A DNA stretch of 20,241 nucleotides. Source: Candidatus Aminicenantota bacterium. Lineage in GTDB: Bacteria > Acidobacteriota > Aminicenantia > Aminicenantales > Aminicenantaceae. Both the position numbers and the translations under genes were made by a program. Each line of letters begins with the position of its first letter. Within the stretch, counting starts at the first letter, position 1. A model generated the notes under the pieces. That model was not told the origin of the DNA. It saw nothing but the letters and a program-made list of their open reading frames with translations, and made no database searches. Below are positions 1 through 6,936 of the stretch, one piece after another. The stretch lies in contig SOIA01000107.1 of the NCBI GenBank assembly GCA_004378665.1, forward strand, positions 1 through 20,241. The letters are read 5' to 3'.

Positions 1-341
1 ATCAGTTTTTTCTCCTTTTTGGTCACCAATTCATAGGAAAAAACCGCTTTTTTCGGAGAAATCTCCTTTAAAAACACGCGTATGAGGAATGTTTCGTCGT
101 ATCTCAGCGGCCTCTTGTACTTGCAGAATGCCTCGACCACGACTAAATAATAACCTTCATCTTCAATGCTTTTATAAGGGATTTTTTTCTGGCGGCAGTA
201 TTCCGTCCGCCCGATCTCGAACCACTCGAAATAATTCTTGTTGTGAGCCACACCCATCTTGTCAATCTCAGAATAGCGAACTCTTTCCTCAAATTCGATG
301 AAATTTTTTCCCCCTTGAGTTGAAGCGATTCTATTCGACAA
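1..341 (-). CDS. Acyl-CoA thioesterase, YbgC/4-HBT hotdog family (3' part cut off by window edge)
   Basis: Translating the minus strand from about 341 down to base 1 gives an open frame of 113 codons without a stop. It contains RYSEIDKMGVAHNKNYFEWF followed by EIGRTEYCR, the hallmark N-terminal signature of YbgC-like hotdog thioesterases. The aspartate of SEID (about residue 27) matches the catalytic Asp of the 4-hydroxybenzoyl-CoA thioesterase family, and the R-Y-D-E-T segment further on is also typical. The family hydrolyses acyl-CoA thioesters in the cytoplasm, usually with about 130-140 residues, so roughly the last 20-30 are missing. No ATG lies upstream of the signature. The best start is TTG at 341, which overlaps the end of the preceding DUF507 gene by 11 bp and suggests translational coupling. 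A rarer ATC or ATT start nearer the AAGGGGG at about 311-317 cannot be excluded. The family call is confident; the start and substrate are not. Confidence 0.85.
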   Translation of the reverse strand, partial: MSNRIASTQGGKNFIEFEERVRYSEIDKMGVAHNKNYFEWFEIGRTEYCRQKKIPYKSIEDEGYYLVVVEAFCKYKRPLRYDETFLIRVFLKEISPKKAVFSYELVTKKEKKL

Positions 342-621
342 GTTTTCCGAGTTTCTGGATTTCCTCATTGTAGTATTTCCGGTACAAAATCTCCCACTCT
401 CTGCTTCCTTCTTCAATGGACTTCTTCTGAGATTGAATTTTTTCTATAGCCTTCTTATCTATGACATTGTAAAGAGATATCTCTTCTTCGATACTTTTCA
501 CTATAACAAGCCTGATCTCGTTTGAGTCATCCAGGAATTCGACCTGATCGTTTTCGAAGAGAGAATCAAGTATGAGGCGAGATAAATAGTTAATTTTTTC
601 CCTGGACAACCTTAATGTCAC
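331..621 (-). CDS. DUF507 family protein (second of a tandem pair)
   Basis: A 96-residue protein beginning M-T-L-R-L-S-R-E-K-I, matching the usual opening of DUF507 proteins. It is highly charged and predicted all-helical, with no signal peptide or membrane segment. The start is GTG at 621, and its GTGA overlaps the stop of the upstream DUF507 gene. An AGGAA lies about 10 bases upstream, so the pair is almost certainly translated together. The two copies share their overall layout (R-L-x-x-x-x-I-x-x-L near the N-terminus, an acidic middle, a helical tail with a late tyrosine) but are clearly diverged. DUF507 has no established function that I know of. The next gene downstream is the thioesterase. 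Confidence 0.85.
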   Translation of the reverse strand: MTLRLSREKINYLSRLILDSLFENDQVEFLDDSNEIRLVIVKSIEEEISLYNVIDKKAIEKIQSQKKSIEEGSREWEILYRKYYNEEIQKLGKLVE

Positions 622-896
622 AGCACTATATTCCTTTCTTTTGCCAATTTTGTCTTGATCATCCTGAACAACGTCTGGTATTCAATATTCTCGTTGCGGA
701 TTTTTTCCATGTGTTTGCTGAGGATTTCCCGCACTTCCTGGTCTAACTTATCTTCCTTTTGGAATTCTTCTGTGACGAGTTCTACGATCTGCTCGATGAG
801 TTTATTCTTATTATCCGCAATGATCTTTTCTTCTTTAATCAGATTTCTCACGGCTATAAAAGCCAGATGCTCTATTTGATTTTTATTCAGCCTCAT
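618..896 (-). CDS. DUF507 family protein (first of a tandem pair)
   Basis: The sequence begins MRLNKNQIEHLAFIAVRNLI, the standard DUF507 N-terminus, which is why I place the start at the ATG at 896 (92 residues). An in-frame TTG at 914 would add six residues; neither start has a strong Shine-Dalgarno sequence (GGGAA directly abuts the ATG, and AGAAG lies 3 bases before the TTG). The protein is small, helical and very rich in Lys and Glu, with no catalytic motif, so a cytoplasmic binding role is a guess only. It is the first gene of a three-gene unit with the second DUF507 gene and the thioesterase. About 290 bp of non-coding DNA separates it from truB. Confidence 0.85.
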   Translation of the reverse strand: MRLNKNQIEHLAFIAVRNLIKEEKIIADNKNKLIEQIVELVTEEFQKEDKLDQEVREILSKHMEKIRNENIEYQTLFRMIKTKLAKERNIVL

Positions 897-1005
897 TTCC
901 CGTATAAAATACAATAACTTCTATGAAAATTCAAGGATTGATTGAAGATATATACAGAATTATTAACAAGTTGGACGTTTTTTGCGTGCGTTTCCTGGAA
1001 ATTCT

Positions 1006-1045
1006 AAAAAAATCCTGAATTTGAGAAAAATGGATTTTTTTCAGG
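1006..1045 (-). terminator. Probable intrinsic terminator of the nusA-truB operon
   Basis: Read on the minus strand, CCTGAA (1045-1040) pairs with TTCAGG (1019-1014). Inside the loop AAAAA and TTTTT can also pair. The stem is followed by A and then seven T (1012-1006). It lies about 140 bases after the truB stop, and the rest of 915-1184 shows no gene. The stem is short and AT-rich, so the call is tentative. Confidence 0.45.
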
Positions 1046-1184
1046 TTTTCTTCGCTGGGTAACCACCGATGTTCATGATGATTAAAGTACCTGATTTCGA
1101 TGAATCGTTAAACAGAAAACTCTCCCGAGTGCCATGATTCAAATGATATGGATAACAAATATGAGGATTATACGGGACAGGGCA

Positions 1185-2117
1185 TCAAGGGCTTGAATCA
1201 ATCACCAGGAACGGATGGAACTCTTTTTTATCCGGAGTGCTTTTCGCGACTGCGAGAAATTTTCCCTCAAGGCTGAACAGTCTGAATAAATTTTCTTTTT
1301 TTGCAAACGCATCTTTCGTGGGAGAAGCATCAGGAAGGATTTTCAGGATGCCTTCAAGTGTGACTCTATTTCCGTTTTTTGCCAGGACCGAGCCTCTCTC
1401 GTTGAGAACGATCTTGGGGAATTCGGGGAGGAGGAATTCGAGAGGGATCAGAAATTTCTCGATTTTGCCTTCTTCGTTCAGTTGCCTGATTGTCTCTAAG
1501 TCAAGACTTTTGTCCAGGGAGTAATTTCCGACCGCATTCCGAGTGAGTTCAGAAAGGTGGGCTCCGCATCCCAGGTGCTGGCCCAAATCGTGAGCAAGAG
1601 ATCGAATATAGGTTCCGGAGGAACATTTCACCTTGAATTCGAGTTCAGGTGGTGTGAATTTTATTAGGTCGAAATAATGTATGAAGATCCGGCTCGATTT
1701 CAGCTCAAATTCTTTTTTTCCCCTGACTAGTTCGTAGAGTGGTTTTCCTTTGTATTTTTTTGCAGAATAGGCTGGGGATACCTGCTCGATCTCTCCAACA
1801 AATTTTTTCATTGCTTTCAGAAGAGCGGCCTTTTGCGGGAATTCCTCGTTTTCTGGAGATGTGGGTTTTCCGGTGGAATCATACGTGTCAGTAGAAAATC
1901 CAAGCCTTATTCGACCGGTGTAGGCTTTATTCTTTTTGGAATAAAACGGGAAAAGCCTTGTCGTTTTTCCGACAGCGATAACCACGAGCCCTTTGGCTAG
2001 GGGATCTAAGGTTCCGTAATGTCCGACTTTTTGTTTTCCCAGTATGCTCCGGATTTTGACGACCACATCGTGAGACGTGATGCCTTGGGGTTTATTGACG
2101 AGGATAAGCCCGTCCAT
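1185..2117 (-). CDS. truB: tRNA pseudouridine(55) synthase TruB
   Basis: A 310-residue protein converting U55 to pseudouridine in the T-loop of tRNAs. It opens MDGLILVNKPQGITSHDVV, typical of TruB. The catalytic motif is HYGTLDPLAKG at 33-43 with Asp38 as nucleophile; most relatives have HxGTLDPxAxG, so the Lys at 42 is a mild variation. A further motif, C-S-S-G-T-Y-I-R-S-L-A-H-D-L-G, is the conserved RNA-binding/active-site segment of the family. The C-terminal 80 or so residues correspond to the PUA-like tail. The ATG at 2117 lies three bases after the stop of nrnA, so the genes are co-translated. It is the last gene of the nusA cluster, in the commonly seen order rbfA-nrnA-truB. Confidence 0.97.
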   Translation of the reverse strand: MDGLILVNKPQGITSHDVVVKIRSILGKQKVGHYGTLDPLAKGLVVIAVGKTTRLFPFYSKKNKAYTGRIRLGFSTDTYDSTGKPTSPENEEFPQKAALLKAMKKFVGEIEQVSPAYSAKKYKGKPLYELVRGKKEFELKSSRIFIHYFDLIKFTPPELEFKVKCSSGTYIRSLAHDLGQHLGCGAHLSELTRNAVGNYSLDKSLDLETIRQLNEEGKIEKFLIPLEFLLPEFPKIVLNERGSVLAKNGNRVTLEGILKILPDASPTKDAFAKKENLFRLFSLEGKFLAVAKSTPDKKEFHPFLVIDSSP

Positions 2118-2120
2118 GAT

Positions 2121-3128
2121 TCAATAGGAGTCGATGTCTTTATGTTTGTCTGGTATCTTTTTTGGATGTTTTTTGAGAAGCTGGGCGACTGTCTCAGGTA
2201 TCTCCTTCAGAAGTTTTGTGTATTCACCGGTAACGGTAAAACCCGCAGCATGAAGGTGTCCACCTCCACCAAAATTTTCTGCGACATATGCCGCATTCAT
2301 CTTTCCTTTTGACCTGAGACTTACCCTGAAAGTATCCTTCTCGATCTCTTTGAAAAACAGAACCATTTGCACGCCTTTAATCGAGCGGGCTAAAGTAATG
2401 ATGTCTTCCGTGTCGACTTCTTTGAGGTGAAGAGAGTCTAAGTGCTCATTAAACATGGTGATGGTAGCGATGTTCCCTTTTTTGTTCATCTGCAGCGTTG
2501 AGAGGACATGACCGAGAAGCTTAATTTTTTCAGGGGAATTGTTATTGAATAGGAGTTCAGCGATCTGGATTGATCTGGCGCCATGATCGATGAGTTCATG
2601 GCAGACCTCAAAACTTCTGGAGTTGGTGTTCGAGAACTGAAAAGATCCGGTATCTGAGACGATCGCACAGTACAGATGATTTGCGATCTGGGGGGTGAAT
2701 TGTATATTGAGTTTTTCTCCCAGGGTGTAGATCATTTCTGCGACTGCGGACGCTTCAGGATCCACCCAGTTTATGTCTGCATAATAATCGTTAGAGTGGT
2801 GGTGGTCGATGTTAATTTTGAAATAATTATTCAAGTTTTCCTGCCCTGAACGAGATACATTCGCACATTCAAGAAGGATGACCAGATCAAAACCTTGAGC
2901 GGGAATTTGCCCGATCTGGATTTTTTCAATATCCGGGATGTTATTCAGAGGAAAGGGAGTTTTGTCCCTGTTGATGATCTCGACTTCTTTTCCCAGGAGT
3001 TCCCCGATAAAAGCCAATGCAAGTCCAGTGCAGATAGAGTCTCCGTCTGGTCTCAGATGAGAAGTCACAACGATGCGCTGACTCTCGAGAATTTTTTGGC
3101 AAATCAGGTTTGCAGGGTCATTTTTCAT
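2121..3128 (-). CDS. nrnA: DHH/DHHA1 phosphoesterase, NrnA-like oligoribonuclease
   Basis: A 335-residue cytoplasmic DHH-family enzyme. NrnA proteins degrade very short RNAs and, in some species, pAp or pGpG. The metal-binding motifs are visible: HLRPDGDS (24-31), the DHHH motif at 108-111 followed by SN, and IVSDTG with Asp159. The C-terminal DHHA1 domain carries the substrate-binding GGGGHLHAAGF. In motif II, where an Asp is usual, the sequence reads LLECANVSR with Glu87. Its start overlaps the end of rbfA by 11 bp. The position between rbfA and truB is the standard one for nrnA. The exact substrate cannot be read from sequence. Confidence 0.92.
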   Translation of the reverse strand: MKNDPANLICQKILESQRIVVTSHLRPDGDSICTGLALAFIGELLGKEVEIINRDKTPFPLNNIPDIEKIQIGQIPAQGFDLVILLECANVSRSGQENLNNYFKINIDHHHSNDYYADINWVDPEASAVAEMIYTLGEKLNIQFTPQIANHLYCAIVSDTGSFQFSNTNSRSFEVCHELIDHGARSIQIAELLFNNNSPEKIKLLGHVLSTLQMNKKGNIATITMFNEHLDSLHLKEVDTEDIITLARSIKGVQMVLFFKEIEKDTFRVSLRSKGKMNAAYVAENFGGGGHLHAAGFTVTGEYTKLLKEIPETVAQLLKKHPKKIPDKHKDIDSY

Positions 3129-3468
3129 TTTTTTTTATTTCTTCCAATAGCCTGTCGATCTTCATTTGGTATTCAGGACTCGGATCTATAGAAAAAATTA
3201 GCATGGGATTATACTTTAATTTGACTTTAGAGGCAACAGATTTTCTCAGGAATCCCTTTTTTTTATCCAGGAATGCGAATATCGCATCTTTTTGCTCAGT
3301 ACCATAGATGCTTAGATATATGTGAGCTGTTCTCAGGTCAGCAGTCATATCCACCTTTGTCAAGGTGATTAGGCCCGAAAAAGAATCCTGGACCTCTTCG
3401 ATCAGCAAGCGGCTCACTTCTTCTTTTATCAGGCTGGCGACTCTTTTTTGGCGACGGGATGTGTTCAT
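3118..3468 (-). CDS. rbfA: 30S ribosome-binding factor A
   Basis: A 116-residue RbfA, a KH-like protein that assists maturation of the 30S subunit and 16S rRNA 5' end. The family pattern is clear: the N-terminal helix R-V-A-S-L-I-K-E-E-V-S-R-L-L, the strand segment ITLTKVDMTADLRTAHIYLS, then the helix with FLRKSVASKVKLKY and the closing strand P-M-L-I-F-S-I-D. A short lysine-rich tail is present. The ATG at 3468 is preceded by GAAGA. It follows ylxP by 69 bases and overlaps nrnA, so it belongs to the same transcript. Confidence 0.95.
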   Translation of the reverse strand: MNTSRRQKRVASLIKEEVSRLLIEEVQDSFSGLITLTKVDMTADLRTAHIYLSIYGTEQKDAIFAFLDKKKGFLRKSVASKVKLKYNPMLIFSIDPSPEYQMKIDRLLEEIKKNEK

Positions 3469-3537
3469 TCTTCTATTCTCTTATGAAAGAGGACTGAAAG
3501 CTGAAGTCTTGTTATTGATCCTTGGCTTACGAGTTTT

Positions 3538-3819
3538 TTATAAGTAATGAATTTTATAGTCAATGATCTGGCCATCTACACTTTTTTCGATATCATCTAT
3601 GATTTTGTTGAACAGGCTTTCTACGGGTCGTTTTTGACTGTTGAGAGTCACCACTCCGATTTTAGTCCTCTGCCATTTGTTCTGATATTCAAGCTCTGAA
3701 AAGGCAACGTTGTGTTTTCTTGTCAGGAGGCTCTTAAGTCCGGATAGTCTTTTTCGTTTTTCCTTCAATGAGTGCGAATAGGGGAGATAAATTTCTATAG
3801 ATAAAAATCCAATGACCAT
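3538..3819 (-). CDS. ylxP: DUF503 / YlxP-like protein
   Basis: A 93-residue protein starting MVIGFLSIEIYLPYSHSLKE followed by K-R-K-R-L, the hallmark of DUF503 (YlxP), where S-H-S-L-K-E-K-R is highly conserved. Later segments (N-V-A-F-S-E-L and a G-V-V-T-L-N-S strand) also fit. YlxP homologues sit between infB and rbfA in many bacteria and are thought to be ribosome-associated; the molecular role is not well defined. The ATG at 3819 is 21 bases after the infB stop and has no obvious Shine-Dalgarno sequence, so it may depend on translation of infB. Confidence 0.9.
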   Translation of the reverse strand: MVIGFLSIEIYLPYSHSLKEKRKRLSGLKSLLTRKHNVAFSELEYQNKWQRTKIGVVTLNSQKRPVESLFNKIIDDIEKSVDGQIIDYKIHYL

Positions 3820-3840
3820 CGAGAAAATGAGAATCAGACT

Positions 3841-5643
3841 CTATTTTGGAATTTCCTTTTCAATTACAAAAGCTTCTATAATATCTCCTTCTTGGAATTC
3901 TTTGAATTTATCAAGACGGATACCGCATTCATAGTCTTTTTTAACTTCTGTGACATTCTCTTTGAGATGTTTCAGAGAAGATATACGTCCCTTGTAGACT
4001 TCCTCGTCTGCTCTTAATACTCTGGCCTCTGCATTCCGAGTGATTATTCCATCTGTAACGTAACAACCCGCAATAACTCCGATCCGTGAAATACTAAAGA
4101 TCCTTCTGACCTCGGCATTACCGAGGTGAGTTTCTTTGAGTATGGGTTCCAACATTCCGGCCACAGCTTTCTTTATATCCTTGGTGAGTTCATAAATGAC
4201 TTTATAAATTCTGATTTCAACACTTTCTTTCTTAGCCAAATCCAGAATTTTCTGGTCAGGTTTAATGTTATACCCGATTATTATGGCGTTGGAGGCAGTC
4301 GCGAGATGAACATCTGACTCGGTAATCTTTCCTGTTGCCGAATGAACGATCTTTATCTTGATTTGGTCTGTGCTGAGGTTCGGAAGTATGTCTGAGAGCA
4401 CTTCAACAGAACCGTGAACATCGGTTTTCATGATGAGAGGAAGCTCTTTGATCTCGCCCTCTTCCATTTTTTTAAAAAGCTCGTCCAATGTGAGATGCTC
4501 AGGCCGGGGCGCCTCTGTTTTCTTTACCTGTGAGAGGCGGTATTGCGCAATCTGTTTAGCTGTTTCCAGATCAGAGACCACCTGGAAGTAATCTCCGGCC
4601 ACAGGGACATCGGAGAAACCAAGAACCTCTACGGGCATCGAAGGTTCTGCTTTTTTTAGGGGCTTGCCTTTTTCATCAAACAGAGCTCTGGCTTTACCAT
4701 AACAGGTTCCGCAGATGAACGCCTCCCTTTGTGAGAGAATCCCGTGTTGCATGATGACAGTCGCCACGGCACCTTTTTTGGCGTCCAGACCCGCTTCCAG
4801 CACAATTCCTTGAGCCTGAACCTTGGGATTGGCCTTGATTTCGATCACATCCCCTAAAAGAAGGATCATTTCCAGGAGCTCATCCAGATTTGTTTTTTCC
4901 TTGGCCGAGACCTCAACGCTGATGGTTTTACCACCCCAGTCCTCAACAAGAAGTCCTTCTTTCGACAGTTGTTGTTTGGCTTTATCTATATCTGCATTCT
5001 TTTTATCGATTTTGTTTATCACGACTATTATCGGCACGTTAGCATCTTTAGCATGATGGATGGCCTCCACAGTTTGGGGCATAACTCCGTCATCTGCAGC
5101 AACCACCAGGACCACGATGTCAGTCAATTTGGCCCCCCTGGCCCTTAGCTGGGTGAAAGCCTCATGGCCAGGAGTATCGATGAATGTTATCGGGCGGTTC
5201 GCATGGAAAATTCTGTAGGCGCCGATATGCTGAGTGATGCCGCCAGACTCTTTTCCGACCAAATTGGATTCTCTTATTGCATCCAGAAGAGTTGTTTTTC
5301 CATGGTCCACGTGGCCCATTATGGTGACCACGGGATGTCTCAATATCATTTCTTTTGGGTGGCTTTCGGCCTGAGTCCGAATTTCTTTCTCGATCGAGAC
5401 TATTTCCAAATTGAGTTTGAATTCTTTAGATATCAACTCTGCCAGAGATTCATCAACCATATCATTGACGCTGATTGAATGCCTTTTTGGCCTGAGCGTT
5501 TCGAGGAGATCTTTGAATTTGATCTCTGTTTTCTCAGAGAGTTCTTTTAAAGTCCCGCCTTCTCTAAGCGTGATTTTTTTTGAAGTGCTTTTCGAAGTCT
5601 TGGTCTTCGGTTCTTCCTTTTTTTTCTTTTCTTTTGCTTCCAT
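3841..5643 (-). CDS. infB: Translation initiation factor IF-2
   Basis: A 600-residue IF-2, the GTPase that places initiator tRNA on the 30S subunit and promotes subunit joining. After a lysine-rich leader (1-23) comes one IF2_N-type domain (about 24-75). The G domain follows, with G1 GHVDHGKT at 110-117, G3 DTPGH at 156-160, G4 NKID at 210-213 and G5 SAK at 246-248. Domain II (about 270-375), domain III and the C-terminal fMet-tRNA-binding domain complete the protein, ending in the characteristic G-D-I-I-E-A-F. It is short compared with many bacterial IF-2 proteins of 700-1000 residues because the long linker before the G domain is nearly absent. It starts at ATG 5643, 35 bases after nusA. 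Confidence 0.98.
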   Translation of the reverse strand: MEAKEKKKKEEPKTKTSKSTSKKITLREGGTLKELSEKTEIKFKDLLETLRPKRHSISVNDMVDESLAELISKEFKLNLEIVSIEKEIRTQAESHPKEMILRHPVVTIMGHVDHGKTTLLDAIRESNLVGKESGGITQHIGAYRIFHANRPITFIDTPGHEAFTQLRARGAKLTDIVVLVVAADDGVMPQTVEAIHHAKDANVPIIVVINKIDKKNADIDKAKQQLSKEGLLVEDWGGKTISVEVSAKEKTNLDELLEMILLLGDVIEIKANPKVQAQGIVLEAGLDAKKGAVATVIMQHGILSQREAFICGTCYGKARALFDEKGKPLKKAEPSMPVEVLGFSDVPVAGDYFQVVSDLETAKQIAQYRLSQVKKTEAPRPEHLTLDELFKKMEEGEIKELPLIMKTDVHGSVEVLSDILPNLSTDQIKIKIVHSATGKITESDVHLATASNAIIIGYNIKPDQKILDLAKKESVEIRIYKVIYELTKDIKKAVAGMLEPILKETHLGNAEVRRIFSISRIGVIAGCYVTDGIITRNAEARVLRADEEVYKGRISSLKHLKENVTEVKKDYECGIRLDKFKEFQEGDIIEAFVIEKEIPK

Positions 5644-5678
5644 GATTTACTGTATCTCCAGGTTTAATGCGTTCAACC

Positions 5679-6707
5679 CTATTCTTCCTTAATCTCTATT
5701 TTCCAGCCAATAAGCCTCGAGGCCAGCCTAACGTTGGTCCCTTTTTTGCCTATCGCAAGAGAAAGCTGGTCCTTGGAAACAATGGCTTGTAGGATTTTTT
5801 CGTTCTTGCTAAGAATTATGACTTTATCGGCTTTTGCCGGACTCAAGGCTGCTTTGGCATAAATTAAAGGATTGTCTGCCCATTCGATAATGTCGATTTT
5901 TTCTCCTGCCAATTCTTTGCTGATAGCGCTGATCCTGTTTCCCTTCACACCTATGCAGGCACCCACTGCGTCGATATCCTTATCTGTTGTGAGAACGGCA
6001 ACTTTTGCTCTCTCTCCAGGTTGGCGGACGATTTCTTTTATTTCAACATCCCCGTTTGCGATTTCCGGTGTTTCCAATTCCAGAAGTTTCGCCAGGAATT
6101 TCGGGTTGGCCCTGGAGACGACAACCTGTGGGCCCTTATTATCCTTTCGCACCTGGATGACCACCGCTTTCACCCTATCACCCCTTGCAAATTCTTCGTC
6201 CTTTAACTTTTCGAGATAAGGGAATAAGACATCGGTCTTGTTCACTTCAAGAATCATGTTCATGTTCGACTCAAACCGTCTCAAAACTCCGGTGACTATT
6301 TCTCCTAACCGGGGAGCAAAGGATTCATAGATTTTTTCTTGCTCGGCATCCCTAACCTTTTGAAAGATGACCTTTTTGGCCGCCTGGGCCGCGATTCGGC
6401 CCAAAGTATCTGCAGAGAGGTCAACTTCAATTTCCTTTCCGATAGCGGCCTCGGCATCGATTTTCTTAGCCTCATTCAACGAGATCTCTGTGGCTGGATC
6501 CTTGGGTGTTTTGGCAACCTCTTTCAATGTATACACTCTTAATTCCCCTTTTTCAGGTCGAAAAAAAATATTCACTTTTTCACCGTTGGTGAAGTGCTTG
6601 GAGGATGCAACCCGGAGAGATTCTTCTATGGCACTGACGATGACATCTGTCTCAACTCCTCTCTCCTTGCTGAGTTGGAGAATTGTGTTCCAGACGTTAA
6701 CCTTCAT
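5679..6707 (-). CDS. nusA: Transcription termination/antitermination factor NusA
   Basis: A 342-residue NusA, binding RNA polymerase and nascent RNA to control pausing, termination and antitermination. The N-terminal RNAP-binding domain covers about 1-125, with D-L-S-A-D-T-L-G-R-I-A-A-Q-A-A-K at the usual place. It is followed by an S1 domain (about 133-198), KH1 (with VGACIGVKGNRISAI near 248-262) and KH2 (with LAIGKKGTNVRLASRLIGWK near 317-336). There are no C-terminal acidic repeats, so it resembles the short form of Gram-positives. The ATG at 6707 has GAGG seven bases upstream. It heads the operon; rimP, the common upstream neighbour, is not present, and ylxR and ylxQ are missing before infB. 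Confidence 0.97.
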   Translation of the reverse strand: MKVNVWNTILQLSKERGVETDVIVSAIEESLRVASSKHFTNGEKVNIFFRPEKGELRVYTLKEVAKTPKDPATEISLNEAKKIDAEAAIGKEIEVDLSADTLGRIAAQAAKKVIFQKVRDAEQEKIYESFAPRLGEIVTGVLRRFESNMNMILEVNKTDVLFPYLEKLKDEEFARGDRVKAVVIQVRKDNKGPQVVVSRANPKFLAKLLELETPEIANGDVEIKEIVRQPGERAKVAVLTTDKDIDAVGACIGVKGNRISAISKELAGEKIDIIEWADNPLIYAKAALSPAKADKVIILSKNEKILQAIVSKDQLSLAIGKKGTNVRLASRLIGWKIEIKEE

Positions 6708-6752
6708 CTTTGAGCCTCAAATTGTCCTTTCAGGGAAACAAAAGAGGCGAGA

Positions 6753-6781
6753 ATTATAACTGAAATGGATAAGAATATCAA
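6753..6781 (-). promoter_or_regulatory. Near-consensus sigma70-type promoter of nusA operon
   Basis: On the minus strand TTGATA (6781-6776), a 17-base spacer and TATAAT (6758-6753) form an almost perfect housekeeping promoter. Transcription would start near 6745, giving a leader of about 40 nt before nusA. The -35 box lies only a few bases from the edge of the inverted-repeat element at 6788. Confidence 0.8.
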
Positions 6782-6787
6782 TTATAT

Positions 6788-6936
6788 GGGGTCATATGGG
6801 GTCAGGCTTTGATAACTTTGATAATGAGAAAATGAGGGAGAGGTTTTTCTGGATTCGGAGCTTGATGACGGTCACTTGTCGTCGACTCTGACAAGTTTTA
6901 ATCCCGATTATATTAATATTATCAAAGCATGACCCC
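6788..6936. repeat. MITE/REPIN-like non-coding element with terminal inverted repeats
   Basis: The left end GGGGTCAGGCTTTGATAA (6798-6815) matches the reverse complement of the right end (6919-6936) at 17 of 18 positions. A second copy of ATATGGGGTCA lies directly outside the left end (6785-6794), so the left repeat is partly doubled. Between the ends is a smaller hairpin, ACTTGTC (6874-6880) with GACAAGT (6890-6896). The interior has no plausible protein. GGGGTCA-type ends are known to me from short elements mobilised by IS200-like/REP-associated tyrosine transposases, but no such transposase is in the window, so the mobiliser is inferred. The element fills the gap between the nusA promoter and hppA, and its right end overlaps the hppA stop by one base. 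Confidence 0.7.

Noticed and set aside
940..1000. AT-rich TATATA stretch considered as promoter for the DUF507 genes
   Set aside because: No -35 box lies at 16-18 bases from a plausible -10 box, so I could not support a specific promoter.
6874..6896. ACTTGTC/GACAAGT hairpin considered as terminator of hppA
   Set aside because: On the minus strand no U-run follows the stem, so it does not look like an intrinsic terminator. It is better treated as internal structure of the inverted-repeat element.
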